DNA of 64,000 nucleotides. Origin: Aureococcus anophagefferens (lineage: Eukaryota > Sar > Pelagophyceae > Pelagomonadales > Pelagomonadaceae). Below the pieces are notes generated by a model. The model did not search any database. It was not told where the DNA came from and was given only the letters and a program-made list of their open reading frames with translations. A program made the translations under genes and the position numbers. Of the stretch, positions 1 to 9,244 are shown piece after piece. Position 1 is the first letter of the stretch; each line of letters starts with the position of its first letter. Where the stretch lies: assembly GCF_000186865.1 (NCBI RefSeq), contig NW_008705561.1, forward strand, positions 3,345,096-3,409,095. Reading direction: 5' to 3'.

Positions 1-2091
1 CGCCGCGGACCACGGCACCGCGCGCCGCTCCGGGAGCGCGGCGGCCGCCTTCCGCGCGTGCGCGGCCGACGCGGCCGCGGCCGCGGGCGCGAGCTTCCGC
101 GCCGTCGTCGTCGGCGACACGGGCGCGGGCAAGTCGTCGCTGCTCAACGCGTTCCTCGGCGAGGCCGAGGTGCTGCCGACGTCGTGCACGGCGTCCTGCG
201 GCCGCGACGAGTTTCGAGCGATTCGGGGCGGGAAAACGACGAGAAATCGTCACCGTCGTGCTTGGTAGGTCGTGCATGCGCGCCTGCACGGCGGCCGTCG
301 TCGAGCTGGCCTACCGGGGCGCCGCGGCCGCGCCGGGCGACGGCGCGTCGCAGTGCTTCGACGGCGCGGCGCCGCCGCGGCCCTACGGCTGCGTCGTCGA
401 GATGGCGACGGCCGAGTTCTGGGCCGAGGAGGTTCGCGACCTGCGCGGAGATCAAAGCAGAGCACTCGCTTCGTCCAACAATCGACCGAGCGAGAGATGT
501 CTGACGTTTGGCCCCCCGCGGCTCGTCCGGGGGCGTTCCGCGGCCCGGAGCGTCGCGCGTCGGCGGGGGCCGCGGCACTCCCCCCCTCGGCTCGCCTCTC
601 CCAGGGTGATTCCACGCAGGTGGGGCCCTACAAGGCCTGGCTCGACGCGGCGACGCGCGCGTCGGCCGCGCCGCCCGACGGCCACGCGGCGCGCGCGGCC
701 TACGACCGCGTCGTCGCGCTCTTCGGCGCGGACGCGCTCGCGGACGCGGCCGCCGTCTACGCGAGCAAGCGGGGCCCGGGCAAGGGCGCGAAGCGCCGGG
801 GCGCCTACTTCTTCGAGGCCCACGCGAGCGTCGGCGCGACGGTGACGCTCGAGGCCGGTACGGCCGCGGAGCTGCGCGCGGCCGCGGAGCGGTACGTCGA
901 CTCGTCGGCGTCGGCCGCCGAGGGCGCGCTCTGGCCCCTCGTGCGCCGCGTCGCCATCGCCGGGCCCTGGGCGAGCCTCGCCTGCGGCCTCGTCCTCGTC
1001 GGGGCAGCAAAAGAGAGCGAAATTCCCAACTTCAAAGGCTCATATCTCGGCCGTTTTCCACTCGTTTCGGCTGATTTTTGGACGAGCGATCATCTCTCGG
1101 AACGGTCTCGAAGCATGGATGCTTTTTCCGGAACGCGCGCGCGCGGAACACTCATGTTGAAGCGACGTTGAATCACCCTTTTGCTGCCCAGGTCCTGGTC
1201 GACGCGCCGGGGCTCCGCGACGACAACAGCGCGCGCGACGGCGTCGTCAAGCAGTGCCTCGCGCGCGCCGACGCGCTCCTGCTCGTGTCCAACGTGCGCC
1301 GCGCGGTCAACGACAAGACGGTCAAGGACTGCCTCGTCGCGCCCTTCCGCGCGCGGCTCGCGCGCGACCGCCGGCCGGGCGACGTCGTCTTCGTCGCGAC
1401 GCAGACGGACACGATGAACCGCGGCGAGGTCGCGGAGAACCTCGGGCTGGCGGAGGACGCGCCGCTCGAGGCCGTCGCGACGGCGCGCAACGACTTCTGC
1501 CGCGAGGCCGTCGACGCGGCGTTCTACGAGGGCCTCGACGCGGCGGCGCTCCCCGCGAACCGCGGCGCCGGCGGCTTCGAGTTCGCCGTGCTCGCCTGCT
1601 CGGCGGTGGACTGCCAGAAGCTCGAGGGCGCGCGGACGCAGGACGGCCCGCCGAAGATCTGGGACGACGCGCGCAAGACGCAGGTGCCCGCGCTCCGGCG
1701 CCTGCTCCGCGGCGCGGCGCTCCGGCCGCCGCGCGACGAGACGACGGGCGCCATCTTCCTCGCGGAGCTCGCGGCGGCCAAGGCGCGCGCGGCGGGCGCC
1801 GCGGCCGACGCGGCGCCGCCGCCCGCGGCGGCCCCGACGGCGCTCAAGACGCGCTGGGACGCCGCGCGCGCGGTCCCGCGGACGCCGGCGCCGCGGCGCC
1901 GCGGCGCGCCGCAGCCGGCGCCGGTCGCGCCCTTCGGCGGCGCGCCGGCGCCGACGTTCGGCAACACGGCGGCCTTCGGCGGCATCGGCGGGCTCGCCTT
2001 CACCGGCTTCGGCGCGCCCGCGCCCGCCGCGCCGTCGCCCCGCGCGCCCCGCGCGCCGATCCCCGAGGACGACGTCATCGACCTGACGTGA
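1..2091 (+). CDS. dynamin-superfamily / SLIP-GC-like GTPase, 5' partial
   Basis: Large GTPase whose start lies left of the window. Exons are 1-180, 269-431, 620-991 and 1192-2091, joined in one frame. The P-loop GDTGAGKSSLLN is in exon 1, followed by VLPTSC, where nuclear GTPase SLIP-GC relatives have their switch I region. The G3 motif DAPGLRDDN is rebuilt exactly at the junction of exons 3 and 4 when the introner is removed. The C-terminal ~90 residues are Ala/Pro/Gly-rich with FGG and FG dipeptides, and the protein ends in EDDVIDLT, a textbook SUMO-interacting motif after an acidic stretch. The family remodels membranes or acts in the nucleus; a nuclear SUMO-linked role is inference. All three introns are mobile-element introns. 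SLIP-GC versus a generic dynamin-like GTPase is uncertain. Confidence 0.75.
181..268 (+). mobile_element. family C introner (88 bp intron)
   Basis: The intron is flanked by a perfect 8-bp duplication GTCGTGCA (181-188 and 269-276). The left copy gives the GT donor; the element ends TTGGTAG and gives the acceptor. Removal joins LPTSC to MRACTAAVVE in frame. Its 3' half resembles the intron at 38844-38932. Confidence 0.75.
432..619 (+). mobile_element. diverged family B introner (188 bp intron)
   Basis: Intron starts GTTCGCGA and ends TTCCACGCAG. The interior keeps the family B core (GAGCACTCG, TTCGTCC, GACGTTTGG) but is GC-enriched. The flanking duplication is no longer recognisable (GTTCGCGA/GTGGGGCC), consistent with an old copy. 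Splicing joins WAEE to VGPYKAW. Confidence 0.65.
992..1191 (+). mobile_element. family A introner (200 bp intron)
   Basis: Inverted termini GGGCAGCAAAAG and CTTTTGCTGCCC lie between near-identical duplications GTCCTCGT and GTCCTGGT. GT donor at 992, CAG acceptor at 1191. Splicing rebuilds the GTPase G3 motif. Interior core AATTCCCAACTTCAAAGG is shared with the other family A copies; forward orientation in the gene. Confidence 0.92.
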
Positions 2092-2398
2092 GTATGTGGC
2101 GAGTAAGATGACCTGTGCAGAGGCGTGCAATGTCTCATCAACCTGACGAGTTAGTCGTCCTCGTCGCCGATGCGCAAGGGCACGATGTCCAGGTGATCCC
2201 TGATCGTGTAGCAGGCGTTGTCGTTGAGCGTGGCGAAGTGGAGAGTGCACCCGTCGCCGACGATGATAAGATATCTTAAGATGTGTGCTCGAGCTCTGAG
2301 ACGACTATTCCGCCAACGTCGCGCGTCAAACTAAGTTGAACCACTACGAAGCTAGCACCCCCTGGCCCGCACTGACGACGACGCTCGATCATACGGCA
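2092..2398. other. intergenic, with an exon-like minus-strand ORF tail
   Basis: This is the spacer between the GTPase stop and the aldolase start. The minus strand from about 2276 down to a TAA at 2151-2153 reads as a plausible protein end (GDGCTLHFATLNDN, then RDHLDIVPLRIGDEDD). It would sit in the aldolase promoter. I see no start codon or upstream exon for it, so it may be a relic exon or chance. A small palindrome AAGATATCTT lies at 2268-2277. Confidence 0.3.
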
Positions 2399-3856
2399 AT
2401 GAAGCTCGCAATTCTCGCTCTCGCGGCCAGCGCCAACGCGTTCACGAGCCCCAGCTCGGCCGCGCGCCCCGCCGCCACCTCCCTCAAGGCCGCCACCGCG
2501 ACGCTCCCCGCGACGGTCAAGCCGGGCGTCGTCACGGGCGATGCGCTCATGGACCTCCTCGCCTACGCCAAGGAGCGCGGCTTCGCGATCCCCGCGGTCA
2601 ACGCCGTGAGCTCCTGCGGCATCAACGCGTGCCTGGAAGCGGCGGCGAAGCGCGTCACAGCGTCCTGATGTCTCGCGACTTCGATTTGATTGCGCGGGGA
2701 CCCCAAATCCGAGCCGAGCCCTTGGACTGGATGCGGCGCGCGGATCTCGCCGACCCAGAGCATCGTACGGTAGTGAAAGTGGCCGAACCCCCCTACCCAC
2801 CCATCGAACCGCGGTTGACGCGCCTCGCCGGGGCATTGACGCCCGCCGCGCGCCCGCCGTTCCCCGCTTCGCGCCAGCCGCTCGCCACGATCCGAAACTC
2901 GAGCAAAACACCCCCCCGCCCACAGGTACGGCGGCCCGATGATCGTGCAGTTCTCGCGCGGCGGCGGCCAGTTCCTCGCGGGCAAGTACCTCGTCAAGGA
3001 GTTCCCCGACGAGGCGTCGGTCGCCGGCTGCGTCGCGGGCGCGCTCCAGGTGCGCGAGCTCGCCAAGTTCTACAAGGTGCCCGTCATCCTCCACACGGAC
3101 CACTGCATGCGCGACTGGCTGCCGTGGTTCGACGGCCTCCTCGAGGCCAACGAGGACTACTTCGCCAAGAACGGCGAGCCCCTCTTCTCGAGCCACATGC
3201 TCGACCTCTCCGAGGACACGATCGAGGACAACATCGCGACGTGCGTCGAGTACCTCGAGCGCATGTCCAAGGTCGACCTGCTCCTCGAGATGGAGCTCGG
3301 CATCACGGGCGGCGAGGAGGACGGCGTCGACAACAGCGACGTCGACTCGTCCAAGCTCTACACGCAGCCCGAGGAGGTCTGGCAGGTCTACGAGGCGCTC
3401 TCCAAGGTGCCCAACGGCAAGTTCACCGTCGCCGCGGCGTTCGGCAACGTGCACGGCGTCTACTCGCCGGGCAACGTGCAGCTCGACCCCCAGATCCTCC
3501 ACAACACGCAGGCCTTCATCTCCGAGAAGCTCGGCGGCGACGACAAGAAGCCCGTCTACTTCGTGTTCCACGGCGGCTCCGGCTCGTCGCGCGAGGACAT
3601 CCAGTACGCCATCGAGGCGGGCACGATCAAGATGAACATCGACACGGACACGCAGTGGTCCTTCTGGGACGGCATCCGCGCCTACGAGCTCAAGAACCGC
3701 GACTACCTCCAGGCGCAGATCGGCAACCCGGACGGCGACGACAAGCCGAACAAGAAGTACTACGACCCGCGCATGTGCCTCCGCTCCGCCGAGGAGGCCA
3801 CGGTCAAGCGCCTCGGCGCCGCCATGGAGGACCTCAAGTGCGTCAACGTCCTCTGA
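2399..3856 (+). CDS. FBA: plastid-targeted class II fructose-bisphosphate aldolase
   Basis: Zinc-dependent aldolase that interconverts fructose-1,6-bisphosphate with dihydroxyacetone phosphate and glyceraldehyde-3-phosphate. Exons 2399-2649 and 2926-3856 give about 393 aa. The N-terminus MKLAILALAASANAFTSPSS is a signal peptide followed by an ASAFAP-like ANAF site, the import code of complex plastids, so a Calvin-cycle/plastid glycolysis role is inferred. Class II signatures include QFSRGGGQF, the zinc and catalytic segment LHTDHC, ELGITGGEEDG, the zinc histidines in FGNVHGVY and HGGSGSS, and the substrate loop NIDTDTQW. The 276-bp intron (2650-2925) is not an introner; keeping AAK-YGGPM in frame requires a GC donor and a CACAG acceptor. 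An upstream in-frame ATG is not needed because the presequence starts cleanly at 2399. Confidence 0.93.
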
Positions 3857-3966
3857 GCGGCGACGCGGACCGCGCCGGCCGCCGCCCCGCCGCGCGACCC
3901 GCGGCGCCCCCCCACAACGGACTCCCCAGCCTAACCCGGTTTGTTGTCCCGCGCGGCGCGGCGCCC

Positions 3967-4393
3967 CTAGGCGGGCGGCGCCGCGACGCCGAGGATGCCC
4001 GCGACCGCGGCGGCGCCCCGGACGCCGTTGAGCACGCGGCCGCCGTCCTCGCGGGGCTCGCCGTCGACGCGCACGTTCGGGCCTGCGGCGGCGCGCGGGG
4101 CTGGCGCGCGGCGAGGGGCGCGGGGCGCGCGACGCACCCATCGTGCACTCGTCGAAGCAGCCGTGGTCCGTGTGGGCCATGTCGGCCGCGAGGACCTCGA
4201 CGCCGTCCGGCGCGAGCGACTCGAAGAGCGCGAGCGTCGCGGCGCCGCCGCGCTTCCTGCAGTGCTTCTTGAGGCACACCTCGACGCGCTCGGGCGCCGC
4301 GCGTGTCGTCGTGGCGGCGGGCCGCGCGGGAGCGCGCGGCGGCTGGAGCGCCGCGCCGGCGGAGACGAGGACGAGCAGCACGAACGACCTCAT
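3967..4393 (-). CDS. thioredoxin-fold [2Fe-2S] ferredoxin-like protein
   Basis: A protein of about 123 aa from two exons (4393-4138 and 4082-3967) separated by a 55-bp GT-AG intron (4083-4137). A hydrophobic N-terminus (MRSFVLLVLVSAGAALQPP) looks like a signal or plastid presequence. The mature part has VCLKKHCRKRGG, a later GCFDECTMGPNVRVDG and a VLNGV tail. That is the four-cysteine pattern and GPNV motif of thioredoxin-like 2Fe-2S ferredoxins such as the NuoE/shethna-type family. Electron transfer in the plastid is inferred. It faces the aldolase gene, with stop codons 110 bp apart. The cysteine spacing is judged by eye; partner unknown. Confidence 0.7.
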
Positions 4394-5335
4394 CGGCGCG
4401 GGTGATCGATGCGGCGGTGCTGGCTCCTGGCCCTGCGACTACCGATGCGAGCAAATCAAGGACACAGCCCTTCACATAGCCTCTCGACTCGAGTCAGGGC
4501 AAAGCGGCTCCTTTCGAGCCCGGGCGGCGGGCCACCAAGTGGGCCACCTCTATGGGGGCCGGATTACCGGGTAATGCCCGGGAGGCCTCGGTAATTACCG
4601 GTAATTACCGGGTAATTACCGCAGAAGGGTAATTACCCGGTAATCAGGGCGTCCGCGGACGGCTAGAGGCGGTATGGCGGCTCGAAAGGACCACCGCGAA
4701 CCCGCGTGTCGACCGAATTCTCTTTTAGGTGGCTTCCACGCGACAACGCCGGCGGCGCGCTACGGCGTGGGGGGCGTCGCCCGGCGCGCCCGTCGCGACG
4801 TCGCGACGAGCAGCCGCTCGGTCGCGGTTTCGCGCCGCGCGTCGACCGCGATGCGAAACACGACCGCGACGGGCCGCGACGCTCGGATCGTCAGCCACGT
4901 GTACTAGCGGACCGCGGCCTGTACGCGGATTACCCGGTATCGAATTATGGCACCGGGTAATTACCGGTAATTACCGGTAATTACCATTACCGGTAATATA
5001 CCGCCAAATTACTCCGGCGGCTATAGCCACCTCCCACCTCGCCGGGGACGGAGGAGGAAGGCCAGGGAGGAGCCTGCCCGATGTGCCTGAGGTCGCTTCA
5101 AACCTCATTGAAAGGATGCGTGGGAGAGGCTCTCGACCGTCGCACTGCCGCCCTCGCCGCTCTCCGCGATCGCCGCGCGAGCGCCTCCCATGACGTCGCG
5201 GGGCCTGGCCGCCCGCGGGCGCAGTGGCGGCGCCGGCTCGGCGCGCCCGCGAGGCCCCGCCGGGCTCGCGGGCGGGGCGCTCCGGGGAGGCGCGGCGCGA
5301 ACGCGACCGCGCGGGGCACTCAACTACACATAAGG
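4394..5335. repeat. intergenic with two blocks of GGTAATTACC palindromes
   Basis: No gene seen. Two AT-richer blocks, about 4561-4648 and 4926-5003, consist of overlapping copies of the palindrome GGTAATTACC, often extended to CCGGTAATTACCGG, with short variants. The ~275 bp between them is ordinary GC-rich DNA. Each block could fold on itself, and the two could pair with each other. The blocks lie in the spacer upstream of the 2Fe-2S gene (minus) and beyond the end of the gene at 5336-5842 (minus). Confidence 0.6.
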
Positions 5336-5842
5336 TTACGAGTCCGGGCCGGCGTCGCCGTCCGGGTCGTCGTCCGCGCCGAGGAGGAAGTGGTCCCAGC
5401 CCCGCCAGTCGTTGCCGTAGTACTTCGGCGGGTCGTTGGGGATGTAGGCGTTGCGCTTCTCACCGGACTCGAGCCACTCGCGCCACTCCTCGGCGGTCTC
5501 CCAGCGGTTCATCGCCCTTGCCCACTTGGCGGCCTCGTCGTACGGCAGGTGCCGCGGCCTCCGCCGCTGGACCTCCTGCGACCGGCGGAAGGTGAGCCGG
5601 CTCCGCGTCAGCCGGAAGTCGTCGATGGTCTCGAGGCCGCTGCTCTGGATCCGCGCCGCCGGGAGCAGCTCCTCCTCCGCCTCGGCCGCGCCCTCCGCCT
5701 CGTCGCGCTCTCCCTCCGCCTCGGGCTCGCCCGGAGCCGACGCCGCGCAACGTGCGTGCGGTCGAGGCGACGGCATCGGCGGCGCGAAGGCGCGGACCAG
5801 TGCCGTGGAGGACGCCGCCGCGACCAGGAGCGCGCGCCTCAT
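5336..5842 (-). CDS. small plastid-targeted protein with algal W-rich repeat
   Basis: A protein of 168 aa. I chose the ATG at 5842 because it begins a clean presequence, MRRALLVAAASSTALVRAFAPP, with an ASAFAP-like RAFAPP site. An acidic low-complexity linker follows. The C-terminal ~65 residues hold LPYDEAAKWARAM, EEWREWLESGEKR, IPNDPPKYYGNDW and GWDHFLLG. This tryptophan-rich unit resembles the 'phage-integrase repeat unit' annotated in many stramenopile proteins (name from memory). The same unit occurs in the gene at 7784. Function unknown; DNA binding in the plastid is only a guess. Confidence 0.65.
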   Translation of the reverse strand: MRRALLVAAASSTALVRAFAPPMPSPRPHARCAASAPGEPEAEGERDEAEGAAEAEEELLPAARIQSSGLETIDDFRLTRSRLTFRRSQEVQRRRPRHLPYDEAAKWARAMNRWETAEEWREWLESGEKRNAYIPNDPPKYYGNDWRGWDHFLLGADDDPDGDAGPDS

Positions 5843-5995
5843 TGGGACTTGTTTTACCGCAGCAGCCGAAGGTTTGATGATGTGGACGGCATGGGCTGTG
5901 CAACGCTTCAGCTTGACCGACAACTTGAAGCTTGGCCGCCGCTGGATCGACGTTAAGATGGCTCCATGGCCGGATATGTCCCGTGATGCTTCAAC

Positions 5996-7361
5996 TTAGG
6001 TCCCCGCTCTGGTGAACCTCAGCAGGCGGTGCTGCGCGGGCGGGGGGTGCCTCGCGATGACCTCGCTCGCGAAGGCGAGGGCGTTCTTGGACGCGCAGCT
6101 CCCGAAGAACGCGTCGTTGCAGCCCGTGGCGGCCTTGTCGCCGACCATCTCCCGGGCGACGGCGGCCTCGTGGCGCTGGAGGTAGCGCGTGAGCGCGACG
6201 AGGTCCTCGGCCTTGATGCCGAACGCCGAGGCGATGCGCCGCGACGACGCCGGCCTTCGAAGCTTGGAGACGTTCCTGGGGTGCTTGCCGCCGGTCGACG
6301 TCACGCTCCGCACGCGGAGGACGGGCGCGGTCGCGACGTCGCCCGGGTCGAAGTCGCCGCCGGCGTCGATCTCGACGCCGTGGACGTCGTACGCGTCGCG
6401 CGCGGTCTTGTGGCCGACGGCCAGGACCTACGGGCGATCGCTTCGACGTGGGTTTCCCGCGCGCGCGCGTTCCAGAAAACGCATCCACGCGTCGAGACCG
6501 CTCCGAGGGATGATCGCTCGTCCAAAAATAAACGAGCGGAACGCGGCCGAGAGCGGCGCCTTTGGGCGCGTCGCGCGCTTTTCCCGCCCCGGCCAGGACG
6601 GGGCAGGGCGCGGGCGCGCAGGCGCGGAGGTCGCCGCCGACGAGCGCGAGCGCGTGGGCCAGGCCCGACATGAGGCAGCCCCGCGGCAGGGTCTCGAGGT
6701 AGACCGCGTGGTGCTGCTGGCGGACCTCGGCGTCCGCCGACCGGCGCGCGCGGGCGCCGACGTCCTTCGACGACAGCCAGGCCATGGCGCGATTCGCGCA
6801 GGCGTAGTCGAAGGTCGCGGCGGCGGACAGCGGCGGCGCGCTCCGGCGCCAGCGCGCGACGTGCTGCACGTAGCTCCGGTGGAGCGCGTCGTCGGCGTCG
6901 AGCGTGACGAGCGTGAGCTCGTCCGCGGCGGCGAGGCGGGCGCGCAGGCCCGGGAAGGCCGCGGCGAGGAGCGACGTGACGTTCTTCCCCGGCGCGTACG
7001 TCGCGTCGACGCCCCGCGGCGCGTCGACGAGCCGCGCGTGCGCCGGGAGCGCCGCCTCGAGCCGGCGCCGCGGCCCCGCGGGGAGCGCCGGGTCCGTCGA
7101 CACGAGCCAGACGAAGCACCGGTTCGTCTGCGCCGCCATGCTCGGCACCGTCACGGCGAGCATCTGCTCAAGGCGCGCGCCGACGAGCGCGCGGAAGCGG
7201 CCCTGACCCTGCATGAAGCGCGTCTCGACGACGATGACGCTCCTGCCCGGCGGCTGGCCGCACTCGCCGCCGAGCCAGCGCGCGGCGTCGAACGTCGCCG
7301 CCGCGATGGGCAGCAGGAAGAGGCGCCTCCATCTCGATGAGCGCGCCGGGCAGCTCCGCAT
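5996..7361 (-). CDS. putative rhamnosyltransferase-like glycosyltransferase
   Basis: Protein of 397 aa from exons 7361-6600 and 6427-5996. A short basic N-terminus and hydrophobic segment (RRLFLLPIAAATF) suggest a signal anchor, hence the Golgi lumen. ETRFMQGQGRF, MAAQTNRCFVWLVSTD and especially LVTLDADDALHRSYV (an acidic DxDDAL cluster expected to bind the nucleotide sugar and metal) match the family Pfam names putative rhamnosyl transferase. Substrate is not determinable. The intron is a family A introner with a perfect 8-bp duplication; its removal gives PCPVLAVGHKTARD in frame. The last exon carries conserved-looking NDAFFGSC and ends RFTRAGT. Confidence 0.7.
6428..6599 (-). mobile_element. 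GC-enriched family A introner (172 bp intron)
   Basis: Perfect 8-bp duplication GTCCTGGC in gene sense (6592-6599 and 6420-6427), GT donor, acceptor CCGTAG. Interior keeps CGAGGGATGATCGCTCGTCC and a GCGCGCGC tract like other family A copies but carries many A/T-to-G/C changes. Forward orientation relative to the gene. Confidence 0.8.
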
Positions 7362-7783
7362 TTTTTGCTAGTCACGCATCATGTTGATGAGCACGTCGGG
7401 CAGCCCCCGGGCTGGCCGGGGCAGCTCCGACGGCACTTTTTAGTACTGAGCGGCCCCGGGCCCCCGGTGGGGGACGGGTCACCCGGAGTCCGGGCACTCC
7501 ACCCCTGGCTCACCCCGGGCCGGCACTTTTTTAGGGGGCTCCGGGGATCCGGACCCGTCCGCTCAGGCCTCCGCCGCTCGGCGCGCGAGCTCGGGCCCGG
7601 AGGCGACGGCCCCCTCGACGATCTCCTCGACGGCACTTCCCCATTCTCCTCGCGCGCGAGGACGGCACGCGTCAAGCGCTTCTTGGACGCATCCGTCGGG
7701 CCGCCCATGGCACGCGCTTCATCGCAAACCTTGTGGAGTGGCACGAGGCGAGACGTCTCGACGATGGGAGCCATCATACCATC
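7362..7783. other. intergenic spacer between divergent genes
   Basis: No gene. It holds short imperfect repeats of the type GGGCAGCTCCG followed by a T-run, and GGCACTTTTTTAG, at about 7350-7540, which may be regulatory or old mobile debris. It should contain the promoters of the rhamnosyltransferase-like gene (minus) and the methyltransferase fusion (plus). Confidence 0.4.
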
Positions 7784-9129
7784 ATGCAGCAATGGGCGCT
7801 CCTCGCCGCCGCGAGCGCCTTCGTCGCCCCGCCGCGGCACGAGCTCGGCCGCGCGCCGCTCCGCAGCACGCCCGAGCTCAGCCGCGCGCCGCTCCGCAGC
7901 ACGCCGAACACGAATAACCCGGAGGAGCTCGACGAGGCGTCGATGACGGAGCTGCGGCTGCGCATGAGCCGCGAGAGCCTCGAGAACCGGTACCGGACGT
8001 CCGTGACGCGGCGCAAGCGCGCCTGGCTGCCCTACGACGCCGCGGCGGCGTGGGCGCGGCGCCTCGGCCTCGCGACGGAGGACGACTGGCGCGACTGGCT
8101 CGAACAGGGCGAGGGCCGGTCGTCGTACGTGCCGTCGAAGCCCGCGGAGGTCTACGCGGCCGCGTGGGTCTCCTGGCGCCACTTCCTCGTCGGCGACGGC
8201 GCGGAGGACGAGGACGACGCCGCCAGGCTCTCCGCGGACGTCGAGGCCGCGGCGTCGCGGCGCGCGAGCCTCGCGCGCGAGCTCGAGCGGGCCGAGGCGC
8301 GCGAGGCCGAGGCGCGCGCCGCGGCCGACGCCGCGGCCGAGCGCGCGGCCGCCGAGGAGGCGACATCGACGGAGGACAAATCGACGGAGGTGCTGGGCCC
8401 GGCCTACTTCGCGAGCTTGGACTACGCGGGCGGCGACTACGTGCCCTGGGACCTCGGCGGCCGCGCGCGGGTCCTCCGGGCGGCATTCGACGTACGTCGT
8501 TCACCGTCTCTCGCCGAGAGAAGACGCGACTTCAACATGCGCGGAGGCGCACGGTCTTTCACCGTCTCTCGCCGAGACAAGACGATCCGTCCGAAGAATC
8601 AGCCGTCGAGGTTCGCCGGGCCGGTCCGTGACGTCGAGGTTCGCCGGACCTTTTGGTTTCTTTCCCCCGCAGGCAGCCCCCGGTGCGCCACGCCTTCGAG
8701 CGCGGCGACTTCGGCGACGCGCGCGCGGGCCCCATCCTGGACGCGGGCTGCGGCGCGGGCGACAACGCGAACTGGCTCGCGGCGCGGGGCCACGAGGTCG
8801 TGGGCTTCGACATCTCCGAGGGCGCGCTCGCGGAGGCGCGGCGCCGGTCGCGCGACGTCTTCGGCGCCGCCATCGAGGACGCGGGCGGGTCCGCGGAGTT
8901 CGTCCGCGCGTCGGGGCTCGACCTCGCGTCCTCGGCCGTCGCGCGCGCCGCGGCGCGGCAGCCGGGCGGCTTCGCCGTGGTCCTCGACTCGGCGCTGCTC
9001 CACTGCCTCGACGACGCGAGCCAGCGCACCTACGTCGGGGAATTGGCAAAGGTCGCGCGCGGGGCGGAAATCGAGGGTAGAACGTCGACAGGTCGACGTC
9101 CTCCTGGAAGGCCGCGTAGTGGGCGTTGA
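7784..9129 (+). CDS. plastid-targeted W-rich repeat / SAM methyltransferase fusion, 3' end disrupted
   Basis: Exons 7784-8466 and 8673-9129, about 379 aa. The presequence MQQWALLAAASAFVAPP contains a classical ASAFVAP plastid cleavage site and is followed by a 33-bp in-frame duplication (ELGRAPLRSTP, ELSRAPLRSTP). One W-rich unit (WLPYDAAAAWARRLGL to SWRHFLVG) matches the protein at 5336. An Ala/Glu coiled-coil region follows. The C-terminal part is a class I methyltransferase: VPWDLGGR, motif I ILDAGCGAGDNANWL, then GHEVVGFDIS and VLDSALLHCL. After GELAKVARG the homology stops where antisense copia sequence begins (9065), so the last ~25 residues are probably not native and the enzyme may be truncated or a pseudogene. 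Exon 1's end is my best in-frame choice; a GTACGT donor slightly downstream is an alternative. Confidence 0.65.
8467..8672 (+). mobile_element. diverged family B introner-like intron (206 bp)
   Basis: Between the two exons of the methyltransferase fusion. The interior includes CGACTTCAACATGCGCGG and GATCCGTCCGAAGAATCAGCC, close to the family B core. A 20-bp segment around TTCACCGTCTCTCGCCGAGA occurs twice, as a nested duplication. Proposed GC donor, CCGCAG acceptor. Boundaries are less secure than for the young copies. Confidence 0.5.
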
Positions 9130-9244
9130 TGTCGCCGTGAAAGTGCAGATTCAAACAATCGACGGCGTGGCACGCGGCGTCCTCCCAGAGGTTGTCCGGG
9201 ACGGAGCCCGCGTGCATCATTGCCCGTGTGAGGCCGTAGACGGC
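9065..9244 (-). mobile_element. Ty1/copia integrase fragment
   Basis: The minus strand reads AVYGLTRAMMHAGSVPDNLW then EDAACHAVDCLN, which fits the end of the copia integrase core (R-x-ML..AGLP..FWAEA...A.YL.N), followed by QEDVDLSTF, like the downstream K-PDLS-LR motif. No LTRs, protease or reverse transcriptase are seen nearby. It overlaps the 3' end of the methyltransferase gene in antisense, so it is an old fragment that truncated that gene or was captured by it. Confidence 0.6.

Noticed and set aside
992..1191. Family A repeats as tRNA- or SINE-derived elements
   Set aside because: No A/B-box promoter, cloverleaf or poly-A tail; inverted termini and 8-bp duplications fit a DNA-transposon mechanism.
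2276..4393. 705-codon minus-strand frame continuing from the 2Fe-2S gene
   Set aside because: Only the first ~85 codons are protein-like. The rest is antisense to the aldolase; a 55-bp intron gives a sensible C-terminus instead.
4561..5003. GGTAATTACC array as a CRISPR array
   Set aside because: Units overlap and have no regular spacers; the genome is eukaryotic.
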